Shown: positions 17,801 through 25,800 of the stretch, piece by piece | How positions within the stretch are numbered: the first letter of the stretch is position 1 | How the letters are laid out: every line of letters begins with the position of its first letter | IMG/VR virus record: IMGVR_UViG_3300010297_000067 | Coordinates: 1-27,204 of that record | Strand: one strand, 5' to 3' | From: a virus | DNA: 27,204 nucleotides | Notes under the pieces: model-generated | What the model was told of the DNA's origin: nothing | Seen by the model: only the letters and a program-made list of their open reading frames with translations | Databases searched by the model: none | Position numbers and translations under genes: made by a program

Positions 17801-18237
17801 TTAATATTTATCATGATGTGAATGATAATTATTTCTCAGGAATAAGTACTGGATATCCGATTTACATTTATGATACTCAAATTGGTAATGGTGTTGTGTC
17901 AATTGATGAATCAGATTCTGAATCCGTTGGAATTGGGACTACTTTCTTAGATAATGTTTATTATGTATCAGATTGGTCTAATAATGCCGAAATTGCAATT
18001 ATTACTTGCAATGTTAAGTCAGATTCTAATATTATTGGAATTGAAACCACTGGAAGTATTGAAAATCCAGTAGGAAAATATTCTTGGGGAAGATTGTATG
18101 TAGGAACAAGATCTGAAAATCCAATTTCAATTAATGTTTCCGGAAATATTGTTAGTGGATTATCTACTTATCCAACAATTCAAAGAAGAAATTTTGGAAT
18201 TAGAAAAACTGGAGCACTTCCCAAAATTGTTTTATAA
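5863..18237 (+). CDS. 4124-aa giant baseplate/tail structural protein with YHYH domain
   Basis: One uninterrupted 4124-codon frame in the place of T4 gene 7, between gp6 and gp8. T4 gp7 is about 1030 aa and shares no obvious sequence, so this is a positional analogue at most. Layout: residues 34-63 hold FLKQYYISQEYPGGPIDIAD and following; 318-455 a conserved helical region (FYKKLKYTFAPGLEDI, then AKNFYQSKGTDESIKILFKV); about 1390-1485 a YHYH-type domain (D1396-GNPIYGPYG, then YAYH at 1472-1475). The rest is beta-rich repeat: E1_FCCH-like H-x-F-x-x-G units, GxGY units, 'gF..G.i.I..E.I.Y' units and many VGIGTT turns. The C-terminus FGIRKTGALPKIVL resembles the ends of other marine phage structural proteins. 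There is no signal peptide or membrane segment. Likely a peripheral wedge or fibre component that may bind host surface glycans (inference). Start ATG is one base after the gp6 stop. Confidence 0.88.
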   Translation: MIQTGFESKIKVQDIIENQIPSFILDESPKTSEFLKQYYISQEYPGGPIDIADNLDRYLNIDNLKPEVIVDNTTLTYDITKNSSSINVSSTKGFPNQYGIIKIDDEIITYSGPIKQNYIEKTCRIPDGSNIVYVSDIDSSLYIGRPFNIKSLNKELSIVSVSSTFITVSDTVIDTQSIFFSENIVKPNISISTETNIITGISTENLLVGNYIDEIENIIKPRTRIIGIGENSLTISPATINAGITTANLSFGTYKSSQIDYDQDGNYIFNTNSPQFNGCIRGFSGITQYEEDLNREELIFSTSTAEEHSNGSIVENLSSLFLKEFYKKLKYTFAPGLEDITLAENIDVGNFIKKAKNFYQSKGTDESIKILFKVIFGETSSIINLEDYLIKPSSANYIRREVIIAKVLSGDASKISGQTLVRSNDENTNASISTVESFIRKGKTFHKIDLYIGNTSDSSAIKGTFIITPNTKLVESASPGDSILTVDSTIGFPESGTLIIGNNRITYTGKTINQFIGCSNVNSINATSDIISEDTYFAYEDGDSSKKVELIILGVIQDLIEENSDFEVEEGDTLSVKSIGDKINNESKDKTYKEIFANSWIYNTSARYQIENNDNLKLYSTIDRSSLKVGDEVEILGRDSEVVLESNNGITYIKSIDFGNNTVEVENKPILLPGEKYDLRRKLNKSNQSGSSFPSKSLLSDVLNLYVDNEEYAFVASNSLPSEEKFNIKNYRHNIGFPIKSVTIDTLNYLTDKDFNNEYNSFTLLSSDPDLPFINGDKVYYSSEGPTLVGLDTGFYYIEKLNDKKFKLYSSNYTIESGNNLTFTVPQSGIGTHNFILSSQKDNELGIQAILRKFPLEKNIEDGSGVDTPPESTGMLINGVEIYNYKSKDFIHYGPIEKVNVLSSGENFDVINPPLLEISPGIGNTAKVQPIISGSFKKVYVDSQDYDIDNIISINISGGNGSGAVIEPILIKKSRDVIFDGRLISNGGGVSNTTNQILFLENHNFSDGERIVYNSQGNDSIILGDVLDNYNLPNNSIYYAKIDSARAIRLFNNRYDYESESNVVGIYTGTSGFHRFSTLSTKNQISYLKLLEEGEGYTNRKLIVNPAGISTTQNTIYFKDHGFNDGEIVEYDYEISPISGISTINKYRILKIDNDYFRICDSGIDGTITSNYDRSNYEYLNSAGSGYQYFKYPDISVSIKYNPVGFGTTSQEYLELIATPVVKGSISGIYVYESGTGYGSTVLNYKKNPNIAVKNGKFAELSPVIINGSIQSVIVSYTGIEYYSVPDLIVLGSGTGAELRSVIQDGKIIEVKVINPGIGYSQDTTIQVIPSGRNLVTDFEIRKLRVNNNIRFSSGEVLLEGRDKLQYSILKYFDELSDSFLEEEKKGSEIIGWCYDGNPIYGPYGHSDPNDRNSEIKQLKSSYTLDISNVFDRPNGFSEGFFVEDYKFNSGNDLDEYNGRYEKNNDFPNGVYAYHATIDEFPYFIGNKYKSKLILDYKLDQSLELNNLNLLRNTLPYKISEKNASYDFIDEITETFEQKVEVVSVTDGGIESLSIENSGDGYKIGDKLIFDNTNTSGNGLDVEVSSIKGKDIISLETSSSLNNNSIFVWESSDKIKVSILPYHNFKDLDYVNISGFGSSPFLNGTYRISVPKYENGRCLSTITSASLGFTTEIYVSPIPNQISVGSSIIIGTETLSILGVYREQNILRVERGSTGVSHTVGTAVTYLSNYFTFSKSLDQFSSKLNDIVFFNPKESIGVSTLNGVGYNTSFTFGNNSITRSIPSKGIYIDNHPFLTNQSVIFTTNGSPIGYSTDGLIPFLPLPQNLFVVNKNKNLIGLKTSLNGEEVFFHTNGIDNDKYSIQSNYPQVLGNVEKNEVIVSVSTSHELTTGDLISLNVKPNLNVGIGTFTSVKILYNSKIKSIVVNPIEFTSLGINTITNQITIPNHRLETGDKILYENYEFGEYFVYKVNKDKISLCETYYDTQKNLPIIVGFASTGASSQSITLINPPIKVIKNNNLVFDLSDSSLSGYEFKIFTDLNFNHEFETTKKPSTFNVSNVGIVGISTNASLTIQYDSSIPENLYYNLEKSGNIANSDKDVINYNKISYINSIYNGSYNVIGIGTTTFSINLEKLPEKLSYASTECSVLEYSTKSSLATGPVNSLNILSSGSGYKKLPFFKSTNSISGKDLLVIPKSNTIGSIKELRTINSRFAYPSDKTLRPKVFASPIIKVKDSNTIDQISIISGGSGYVSPPNFVLVNSENRDIVTSGLIEFNITGSSITSTEIIAEPKGLPDEKVELYTINNNNGVSIEKVESVNATTFDCYISTPNVFGISEFRDAPFSDGDEVFVEGIQKFGSSGDGFNSSDYGYKFFKVIDYDNTSINDRVRISVSGLTTNTGIPKTIQDYIGVLINKNDYPVFEVTKKISNFVVGEKLSSNGISRDLEVVESVSNYLKIIGTYNLSVGETIIGNESGNKATIVSLKENNGVFNIGYSNLKNIGWENEIGKLSEDYQVIANNDYYQNLSYSIKSSVSYKDQQSPIESLVHISGMKNFADTQVLQNANGGVVNNDEFSSFIYDIIDEKRVDTINNFDRVIDQDVIQGKSKFLKLQSEKLTNYTELKSLDVLSIDDISNQFSSIESEVTEFLSIEEVDDQSYYNFLIRIVNPEKNEEIQLTDITILSNGSETFIVENESLTGIGSTSYHLNNDTFGTFDLYTNEYEETFLRFYPNDPFDSDYDLKIIRQVFDSSSSGLGAESIGFVKLTGSTAFDNADVGIGTTTIISVDSNNFDALYINSHAINLSTLESDYVRLYVVGIGTSTYTSEYYIDGYNQRSFTGNQIGTFYANIDDSGILHVFHENNTPNQIRIKSNIVGFGNTLSGIGTYRYSVFGQDDGQERSAIYESGFTDTSSGLSTSILTFNKNLFNASKSVIQISEGYKKALHQVMIIYNENDVYIQQLPFLTVSGENEYISEFDGSSGLGTFGGSISGNDVILSFYPDSSESVDIKIFSKILYKDLDIINEPPDLSYGTVIERIDEKFYNGINLDRINKTNFVLRSNKIPIFSKTFNPNRTSELNPSTGVFTIPNHFFVTGEELIYTPNSTIEEVGISSIETGSGPLPSRVYAYKVSDDKFKIALTKESADAGIGTTFTSLGEGNSHRFTMAKRNSKCIITIDDLIQYPLTYTKITHQLNGNVNGEVGINTDIISLSGISSINPKDTLLVDDEYMGVINVGLGTTNLGPITNSGNLNLVKVDRGFVGSYISTHTDSSLVRLYKGAFNIVDDEIHFAEPPRGNPQINKTKYNLDFETSSFTGRAFLKSGYENNKIYDDISDEFSGINSSFTLKVGGANTTGIGTEGSNGLIFINGVYQSPKTDNNPNIFNYEILEDVDLGLSTVRFSGITRPDDPLEYVISEYDVNANALPRGGIIVSYGSTTGLGFAPLVGASVTAVVGAGGSIVSVGLGTTDNLGSGYNGLTPIGVFVYEENHVGTAATIEVSNIGVGGTLSFSVVGPGTGYNNPKIFVSDPSYENLPIIGVSRLGIGNTTETGVGLLMDVKVGGSTGIGSTYFEVTDFKFSRTGYGFRRGDVFKPVGLVTDASLLSPLSDFTITVVDTYTDSFAAWDFGEIDYIDSIKQFQDGIRVRFPLIYNGELLSFEPENNSSIQRNINNVLVIFINGIIQEPKINYIFEGGTSFVFTTPPLPEDNIDIYFYKGVDGVDSVTVDDIFPTIKYGDDVQVLSINSNQNTISQEERTVYNLAFSDKFETNLYFGQGIDETVYKPLSWTKQKVDKKINGEFISKSRDTLEPLIFPTAKIIKNISTTDNEIFLDSIELFEYEDGVFGEDNNEFTDKTNAGFDALIIDNTNPVSAAFTCSIGFGGTVIGITTLNVGSGYAADQSTISLKFTNPPELGIGIGTTASAEATIINGSVSSVSITNPGFGYAVEPKIFAETPNYNIEKITGFSVINGFSGIVTGITTSNGIGTALALVFNIYHDVNDNYFSGISTGYPIYIYDTQIGNGVVSIDESDSESVGIGTTFLDNVYYVSDWSNNAEIAIITCNVKSDSNIIGIETTGSIENPVGKYSWGRLYVGTRSENPISINVSGNIVSGLSTYPTIQRRNFGIRKTGALPKIVL
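9130..9830 (+). repeat. GxGY beta-repeat cluster in the giant protein (first group)
   Basis: Five copies of a roughly 40-60-residue unit with the pattern V.....G.GY.......I.V: EEGEGYTNRKLIV, SAGSGYQYFKYPDISV, YESGTGYGSTVL, SYTGIEYYSVPDLIVLGSG and INPGIGYSQDTTIQV. Isolated copies follow near 10525, 12349 and 12580. Such units are common in tail proteins of marine myoviruses and probably fold as beta hairpins. Confidence 0.65.
10036..10330 (+). other. YHYH-type domain within the giant protein
   Basis: The pair of motifs GWCYDGNPIYGPYG (about residues 1392-1405) and GVYAYHATIDEFPYFIG (1470-1486) fits the YHYH family order (DGfPIyGp, then GxYHYH.....Y..ig). The signature itself reads YAYH at 1472-1475, so the first histidine of the YHYH tetrad is replaced by alanine. 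Biochemical role of the family is not established. Confidence 0.75.
16219..17700 (+). repeat. GxGY and GIGTT repeat cluster near the C-terminus of the giant protein
   Basis: Second group of GxGY units: DNLGSGYNGLTPIGV, VGPGTGYNNPKIFV, SRTGYGFRRGDVF, LNVGSGYAADQSTISL and ITNPGFGYAVEPKIFA. They are interleaved with G-I/L-G-T-T turns (SVGLGTTDN, TGIGSTYFE, GIGIGTTASA), which also occur near 12217, 14170, 14293, 15280, 15539 and 17935. Confidence 0.65.
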
Positions 18238-18240
18238 ATA
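18233..18240 (+). promoter_or_regulatory. T4 late promoter (TATAAATA) for gp8 and downstream genes
   Basis: Perfect consensus, overlapping the stop codon of the giant gene (TAA 18235-18237). The predicted start near 18246 gives a 12-nt A-rich leader without a Shine-Dalgarno before ATG 18258. It would transcribe gp8, the DUF4815 gene and the 68-aa gene. Confidence 0.8.
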
Positions 18241-18257
18241 CATAAAAAAGTAATAAT

Positions 18258-19823
18258 ATGTCTGCATTTGTAACAGATAAATTTAGAATATTGAATGCTG
18301 ATTCTTTTGTAGAGTCAATCAGTAATAATTCTTATTATATTTTTCTGGGATTAACAAATCCAGATAATACTACAGTTATTTCTGGAGAAGGTCCAACAGA
18401 AAATGATGGTTTTGGTAGATTGATAAACTGGGATACTAGTACAGCAAATAATCCCGTAGATAATTTACAATATCTTTCACATTATAGAGATACTTGTTTA
18501 TTCGGAAAAAAAATAATCTCAGAAAATGCTAGAAGAGTTGTAAAAAAATATGAATGGGTTCAAAATTCTCCATATGATGTTTATAGGCATGATTATGGTC
18601 CAAGCAATGTATCTTTAGTATCTCAATCGGAAAGATTATATAGTTCAAATTACTATGTAGTCACAAGTGAATATAAAGTTTATATTTGTATAGAAAATGG
18701 TTCTTCTGGAACTGGAACTGTTTCAAGATCTCAAACAGAACCTAATCATACTGATATTGAACCAGTATCATATAATGATGGATATAAATGGAAATATCTT
18801 TTTAGAGTTTCACCTGCTGATGTAATAAAATTTGATTCGACTGAATATATTATTCTCCCAAATGATTGGATGACTACAACTGACAGTGAAATTCAATCTA
18901 TTAGAGAGGGTGGAGATTCTTTCAATAATAACAATCAAATAAAAACAGTTTATATTGAAAATGGTGGTTCTGGTTATGGTGATAGCTTTACTGCAAATAT
19001 TTTAGGTGATGGTGTTGGTGGAACAGTATTTGTTTCCACAAGTTCTGGTGTCATTGATAATGTAATTGTTACAAATGGTGGATATGGATATACATATGGA
19101 ACAATAGAACTTTCTGGAGGATCTGGTGCAAAATTAGTTCCAATCATTCCACCATCAAAAGGACATGGATATGATATTTATGATGAATTAGGTGCCGATA
19201 AAGTTTTATTATATGCTAGATTTGATGATTCTACTAAGAATTTCCCAGTGGATACAAAATTTTCACAAGTTGGAATATTGAAAAATCCAGAAACTTTTTC
19301 AAGTTTAAGTAGAACTAATCAAAATTTCACAGAAAATACATTTTCAGCACTTTATTCAATTGCACTACAAGATTCTGTTTCAGTGGAAATAGGAAATTTA
19401 GTAACTCAGGATCAGGGAAACGGAATAGTTGCAGAAGGATATATTGCATCTTTTGATAAAGAAACTAAAATTTTAAAATATTATCAAGATAGATCTTTAT
19501 CTTTTGCAAATAAAAATGACCAAACTGATTCTACATATGTCAATAAAAATATAATTCCATTTGTTTCTACAGAAAGTGTTTTAGTTAATGCAAATAATAT
19601 AGGAAATTCTGTAAATGTAGAAATTGACACAAGTATTAATAATACAAATCAACTAACAACTGATAGTGGAAAAGTTGTAGATTTGGGCGTCACTTTTACA
19701 AATGGTCTTTCTAATCCACAGATAAATAAAAAGACGGGAGATATAATTTATATTGATAATCGACCAATTGTTGAGAGAAACTCTAGACAAAAAGAAGACA
19801 TTAAAATTATTCTGGAATTTTAA
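18258..19823 (+). CDS. gp8: Baseplate wedge subunit gp8, enlarged
   Basis: A 521-aa homologue of T4 gp8 (334 aa), a dimeric beta-rich protein of the baseplate wedge. Support: N-terminal VTDKFRILNADSFVESI, the YYIFLGLTNPD block (26-36), YRHDYGPSNV (108-117), NYYVVTSEYKVYICIENG (130-147) and the DGYKWKYLFRVSPADVIKFD block (about 174-193), in the same order as in gp8 proteins, and its place after the gp7 position. The extra length includes an inserted pair of GxGY units at about 233-290 (ENGGSGYGDSF, TNGGYGYTYGTIELSGG), followed by PPSKGHGYDIYDELGA. The next gene starts 5 nt after the stop with only an A-rich gap. Confidence 0.88.
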   Translation: MSAFVTDKFRILNADSFVESISNNSYYIFLGLTNPDNTTVISGEGPTENDGFGRLINWDTSTANNPVDNLQYLSHYRDTCLFGKKIISENARRVVKKYEWVQNSPYDVYRHDYGPSNVSLVSQSERLYSSNYYVVTSEYKVYICIENGSSGTGTVSRSQTEPNHTDIEPVSYNDGYKWKYLFRVSPADVIKFDSTEYIILPNDWMTTTDSEIQSIREGGDSFNNNNQIKTVYIENGGSGYGDSFTANILGDGVGGTVFVSTSSGVIDNVIVTNGGYGYTYGTIELSGGSGAKLVPIIPPSKGHGYDIYDELGADKVLLYARFDDSTKNFPVDTKFSQVGILKNPETFSSLSRTNQNFTENTFSALYSIALQDSVSVEIGNLVTQDQGNGIVAEGYIASFDKETKILKYYQDRSLSFANKNDQTDSTYVNKNIIPFVSTESVLVNANNIGNSVNVEIDTSINNTNQLTTDSGKVVDLGVTFTNGLSNPQINKKTGDIIYIDNRPIVERNSRQKEDIKIILEF

Positions 19824-19828
19824 AAAAA

Positions 19829-22800
19829 ATGGCACAAAAAACCGATTTAAATGTTAGTCCATATTATGATGATTTTGATAAGAATAAAAATTTTAATAAA
19901 GTTTTATTCAAACCAGGATATCCAGTTCAGGCTAGAGAATTAACAACTTTACAATCCATTTTACAGAATCAAATTGAATCTTTTGGTAATAATATCTTTA
20001 AAGAGGGGTCTTTGGTTATACCAGGATCTATTACTTACGATAATCAATTTTCTGCAGTAAAACTAAACTCTTTTAATTTAGGTGTAGATATATCTACATA
20101 CATTAAAAGTTTTATAGGTAAGACAATAACAGGGCAGAGTTCTGGAGTAACTGCATCAGTTCAATATGTATCTCTCCCATCAGATAGTGATTTAGTTGAA
20201 TATGTAACAATTTATGTAAAATATATTAATGTTGGATTTGATTCTCAAACAGCAATTTTTCAAGATGGAGAATCATTAATAGCAGATGAAAATGTAACTT
20301 ATGGAAATACTACCATTGTTTCTGGCACAACTTTTGCTTCATTAATATCATTAAATTCTACATCTACAGGATCTGCAGTATCAATTGATGATGGTGTATA
20401 TTTTGTTAGAGGTTCTTTTGTTAATGTTTTCAAACAAACTATTATATTAGATTATTATACAAACACTCCTTCATATAGAATTGGATTAAGAGTTTCAGAA
20501 TCCGTAGTTAATGCAAAAGATGATCCATCTTTATATGATAATGCAAAAGGATTTACTAATTTTGCTTCTCCTGGAGCAGATAGATTTAAAATTTCTTTGA
20601 CACTAGATAAAAAATCTTTAACAGATTTAAATGATACTGATTTTATAGAATTACTCAGAATAGATAATGGGAGAATAAAGAAAACTGTAAATAAAACTGA
20701 ATATAATGTAATTAGAGATTACATTGCGGAAAGAACTTATGACGAATCTGGGCATTATGCTGTAGATGAATTTACAATAAATTTATTAGAATGTTTGAAT
20801 GATAGAATAGATAATGGTGGAGTATATTTAGAAAATGAAATAACAGATCAAGGTAATATTCCTTCAGACAATTTAATATGTGCTCAAATATCTCCAGGAA
20901 AAGCGTATGTTTCTGGATATGATGTTGAATTTGATTCAATTCAATCTATAGATATTGAAAAACCAAGAGATACTGAAAATGTTTCTAATTTTAGTGTTCC
21001 ATTTGAAATGGGACATTTATTAAGAATTAATAATGTAAGTGGATTTTTAAAGGAAAATGAAAAAATTGACTTAAAAAGTAATTTTAAAGGAGATTCACCA
21101 TCTACTATTGGGCAAGCAAGAGTTTACACATTTAATTTAACTGATGCAGCATATTCTGGAAATTCTACCCAATGGGATTTATATCTTTATGATATTCAAA
21201 CATACACAAATATAACTTTCAATAGAAGTATAACTACCTCCGAAATTCCTACATCTTCTTTTATTAAAGGAAAAAGTAGTGGGGCAACAGGATTTGTTGT
21301 ATTGGGTGCAAATAGTTCTTCTTTAAATCTTAGCCAAACTTCAGGTATTTTCGTAAATGGTGAACAAGTTATTATTAATGGAATAGAATCTCCATTAATA
21401 ATTAAAAATTTTACAGTATACAGTTCTAAAGATATTAAATCTGTTTCTCAGTCTGGTCATTCTGGATTTCAATCTTTTTCCGCAGATTTATCTTTAAAAA
21501 AGAAAAAATTGTCTAATGGAATTACAGAAGTTCGTATCAGTTCCGGAACAGTAACGAGTCCTGGAAAGTTATTTTCAGGAATTTCTATTGGAGATATTTT
21601 TAGTACAATTGAAAATGATAAATTAAAATATAATGAAATTACTAATATTTCTGCAGATTTATCATCATTTACAATTTCTGGAATAACAACTGTTTCTGGA
21701 GTATTTGATGGTTCTATTATCGGAAATGGAAATTATACTCCAGAACTTAGATATTCGGAAATTAAAAATAGTGAAAATGCGTATCTTTATGCCAAATTAC
21801 CAGAAAATAACATTTCTTCAGTAGATCTTTCAAATTCACAATTATTAATATCAAAACAAATAACTGGAGAAACGACAGATTCTTCTGGAGTTTTAACTTT
21901 TAATACTTCTGCAACTGGTATTGATAATGTAGTATTTGAATCTTTTGATCAAGAAAGATATGGAATAGGGTACAGTGGTAGTGGAATTGGTACAATCACC
22001 TCAGATGCATTTAGTATAGATACATCAACAAATACTGTAACTATTAGGGGATTGTTACAAAATCAATCCTCAAATACAGTAGTAAATACTACTCTCAAAA
22101 AAACTGGTATTAAAAGTAAAATTAAAAAATATATAAGAAGTTCTGTAAAAGTTGTAAACTTTTCAAAGTTCCCACAATCTGGTTCAGTTGCTGTTGGCAG
22201 CGGATCATCATCAATTCCAGATGGTCTAATTTACAATCCATATTATGGATTGAGAGTTCATGATGAAGAAATTTCCTTAGATGTTCCAGATGTAGCAAAT
22301 GTTTTAGCAATATATGAGTCAACAGGATCAAATGATCCAACTTTAGATCAATTAGAATTTTTATCTTCATCTCAGGTAGATACTGATACAATTATTGGAG
22401 AAAATATTATTGGATCTGAAAGTGGTGCAATTGCAAGAATTGTATTAAATTCTTCTTCATCTTCAGTATCTTCAAATCATCTCGCCATTATATACTTAAA
22501 TGATGAAAGATTTTTAGTTGGAGAAAGAGTAACATTTACTGAATCTAATGTAGAATCTACAATTCAATCAATTATTTTTGGCAAATATAAAAATATAACA
22601 AATAACTTTGTCTTAGATAAGGGACAAAAAGATGAATATTACGATTATTCTAAATTAGTTAGAATTGGATCTCAATCTCCAGAAAAAAGACTTCTGATTG
22701 TATATGATCATTATATAGTTCCATCATCTGATGATGGTGATGTTTTTACTGTACTAAGTTATGATAAAAATAGATATTCTAAAGATATTCCCAGAATAGG

Positions 22801-25800
22801 AAAAGAAAATATAAGAGCTTCTGATGTTCTAGATTTTAGACCAAGAGTTCAAAATAATTCTTCTACAACAAAATCACCATTTGCATTTGAGTCTAGAGTA
22901 TTTACATCAAATTCGATAAAATATAATTTAAAACCAGGTGAAAGTTCTATAATTAGTTATGATTTTTATTTGCCAAGAATTGATCAAGTTTATTTGGATA
23001 AATTTGGAACTGTGGTATATGAAAAAGGAAGTTCTTCTAAAAATCCCATTCCCTTTAAATATGAAGACAATGATTTGATGAACATAGCAGAAATTTATCT
23101 CCCTGCTTATTTGTATAATATTGATGATGCTAGGGTAAATATGATTGACAATAAGAGATATACTATGAAAGATATTGGAAATATTGAAGATAGATTAGAA
23201 AACTTAGAAAATATTACATCTCTTAGCTTATTAGAAATAAATACAGAATCTTTAAGAATAGAAGATAGTTCTGGAAATATTAGATTTAAATCTGGAATTT
23301 TTGTAGATGATTTTTCTAATGATTCATTATCTGATAAATCTTTATCAAAAATAAGTATAAAAGATAATTCTCTTAGACCGTATACCTTTTCAAATACACT
23401 TAAACAAAGACCATTGCCTTCAGAAGAAATTTCTGAAAGTAATCTAGATCTATCACAAAATTATAATTTGTTAGATCCTAATGTTCAAAAAACTGGAAAT
23501 TTAATTACTTTAAAATATGATTCTGTAAAATGGATTGAACAAACTCTTGCCACAAATTCTGAAAATGTAAATACTTTCAGAATAGTTGAATTAAATGGAA
23601 TTATTACATTATCTCCAAAATTTGACAATAAAACTAGAGTAATAAATATTCCATCAAAAAGTAGAATAAATCAAACAATTATTGATAGTAAATACATTAG
23701 TTCTCGAAATATTTCATTTTTTGGTAGGAGTCTTAAACCATTTGCGAAACATTATCACTTTTTTGATAATCACAGTAATCTTGATTTTGTTCCAAAGTTG
23801 ATTGAAATTGCGAATAGTCCAAATTTAGTGAATAGTGGATCTTCTAATTCATCATTTAGGGTTGGAGAAACTATATTTGTCTACCATGAAAATAAAAAAA
23901 TAGGAAAATTTAGATTAGCATCATCAAATCACAAAGAAGGGCAATTTAATTCACCAACTAGAGTATATACTGTGAATCCATATTCTAGAGTAAATACTCT
24001 ACCAATTTCATATAGCCAATCATCAGAAACAATTAATATAGATTTAAATTCACTTTCTGCAGAAGATCAAGGAAGTTTTTATGGGTATGTTAAGAAAGGT
24101 GCTAAAATAGTTGGTCAAACAAGTAAATCTATTGCTTATGTTAAAGATCTAAAATTAGTTGCAGATAATACTGGAGATTTATTTGGATCTATTTTTATTA
24201 AAGATCCTTATGTAGATCCAACACCCAATCCAAGAATTTTAGTTGGTAAAAAAACTTTTACACTTACATCCAGTTTAACAAATAGAAAGCAAACTGTAAG
24301 TGGATCACTTATTTCTAGAGGTGATGCATTATATTATAGTAATAGTGATTCAAATAATTTGATTACAAAAACTACATCTTCAACAAGAATAAGTCCATTG
24401 GCACAATCTTTTTATGTCGGCGGTGATATTGAAATAACAGATGCAATCGGACAAAATGATGATGCTAATGGAGTATTTTTGACAGCAGTTGATTTATTTT
24501 TTGCAAAAAAACCATCTAATGATATTCCTATAATTATTCAAATAAGAAAATCTGACTTAGGAACACCAACATTATATACGATTGGAAATTCTAAAGTGCT
24601 ATTGCCTGAAGAAATTAGTGTTTCTAATAATGGAGAAACTCCAACTAGAGTTATATTTGATGAACCTATCTTTCTACCACCAGGAAAAAATTACTCTTTA
24701 GTTCTTCTCAGTTCTACAGATGAATATGAAGTTTGGACGGCAAGAATCAATGAGAGAACGATAAATACAAAAGATAAACCACCTGAAGAAGCAATTATAT
24801 ATTCTAAAAGATTTGGTCTTGGTGGATTATTTAAGTCTCAGAACGGATATACATGGAATTCAATTCCTGAATCAGATTTAAAATTTAACTTTTACAAAGC
24901 AAAATTTACTTCAAATGTGGGTATTGCACATTTTGGAAATCCTCCTTTAGATGAAAGTAATGGATACGTTAAAAATTTATTACCAAATTCATTAACATCA
25001 TTTCCTAAAAAAATAAATATCGGAATTACGACAATTAGTGAAGGAGATTCTTTGATCGGGATTTTAACTTCAGGTAGAAGAATTGGTAGTGGTAATAATA
25101 TTCTAGGATCTTCTGCTGTTATTACTTCTGTTGGAAGTAGTGTTTCTAGTGTTGGTATTACTACTGGAGGTTTAAACTATCCAATAAGTGTTGTTTCAGA
25201 AACTGTAGATACATACAATATTATTGGGAATGGTAGTGGTCTTAAACTAAATATTACTACAAATTCTTCTGGCATAATTATAGGAATTTCACATTCAACT
25301 ACAGATTATGGAACTGGATATAAAGTTGGCGATGCTGTTGGAATTGTAACTTCTTCAACATCAACTCAAACCGGAAGAAATTCAATAGTTACTATTACGG
25401 CAATTTCTGGAATTGATAAATTATACCTTACTAATGTTCAGGGGCAAACAAATGATGCATTTCAAGTAGGAACAGGATTAAGTTATTATGGCGATGACGG
25501 AAATTTAGTTTCATTAGGATCCACTCTTATTACTTCTTCAACATCCTTAGGGGGTTTAAATTCTGGCAATATATTGAAAGTAAATCATTTTAATCATGGT
25601 ATGTATGCAGTCAATAATAAATTAAAATTGACTGGAGTAGAATCTGATATAGCACCGACTTATTTAACAGAAGATCTTCAATCTACAACCATTTCCGGCG
25701 AATATATTAATGTTGAAAATTCTAGCAATTTTTCTATGTTTGAGGGAATTTCTGTTGGATCTGGAAATATTGGATATGTGAAAATTGGCGATGAAGTCAT

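Noticed and set aside
5863-18237. Possibility that the giant gene is an assembly fusion of several genes
   Set aside because: No internal late octamer with a following start, no frame slip, and repeat modules and AT-rich codon use are even throughout; kept as one gene, though coverage data would settle it.
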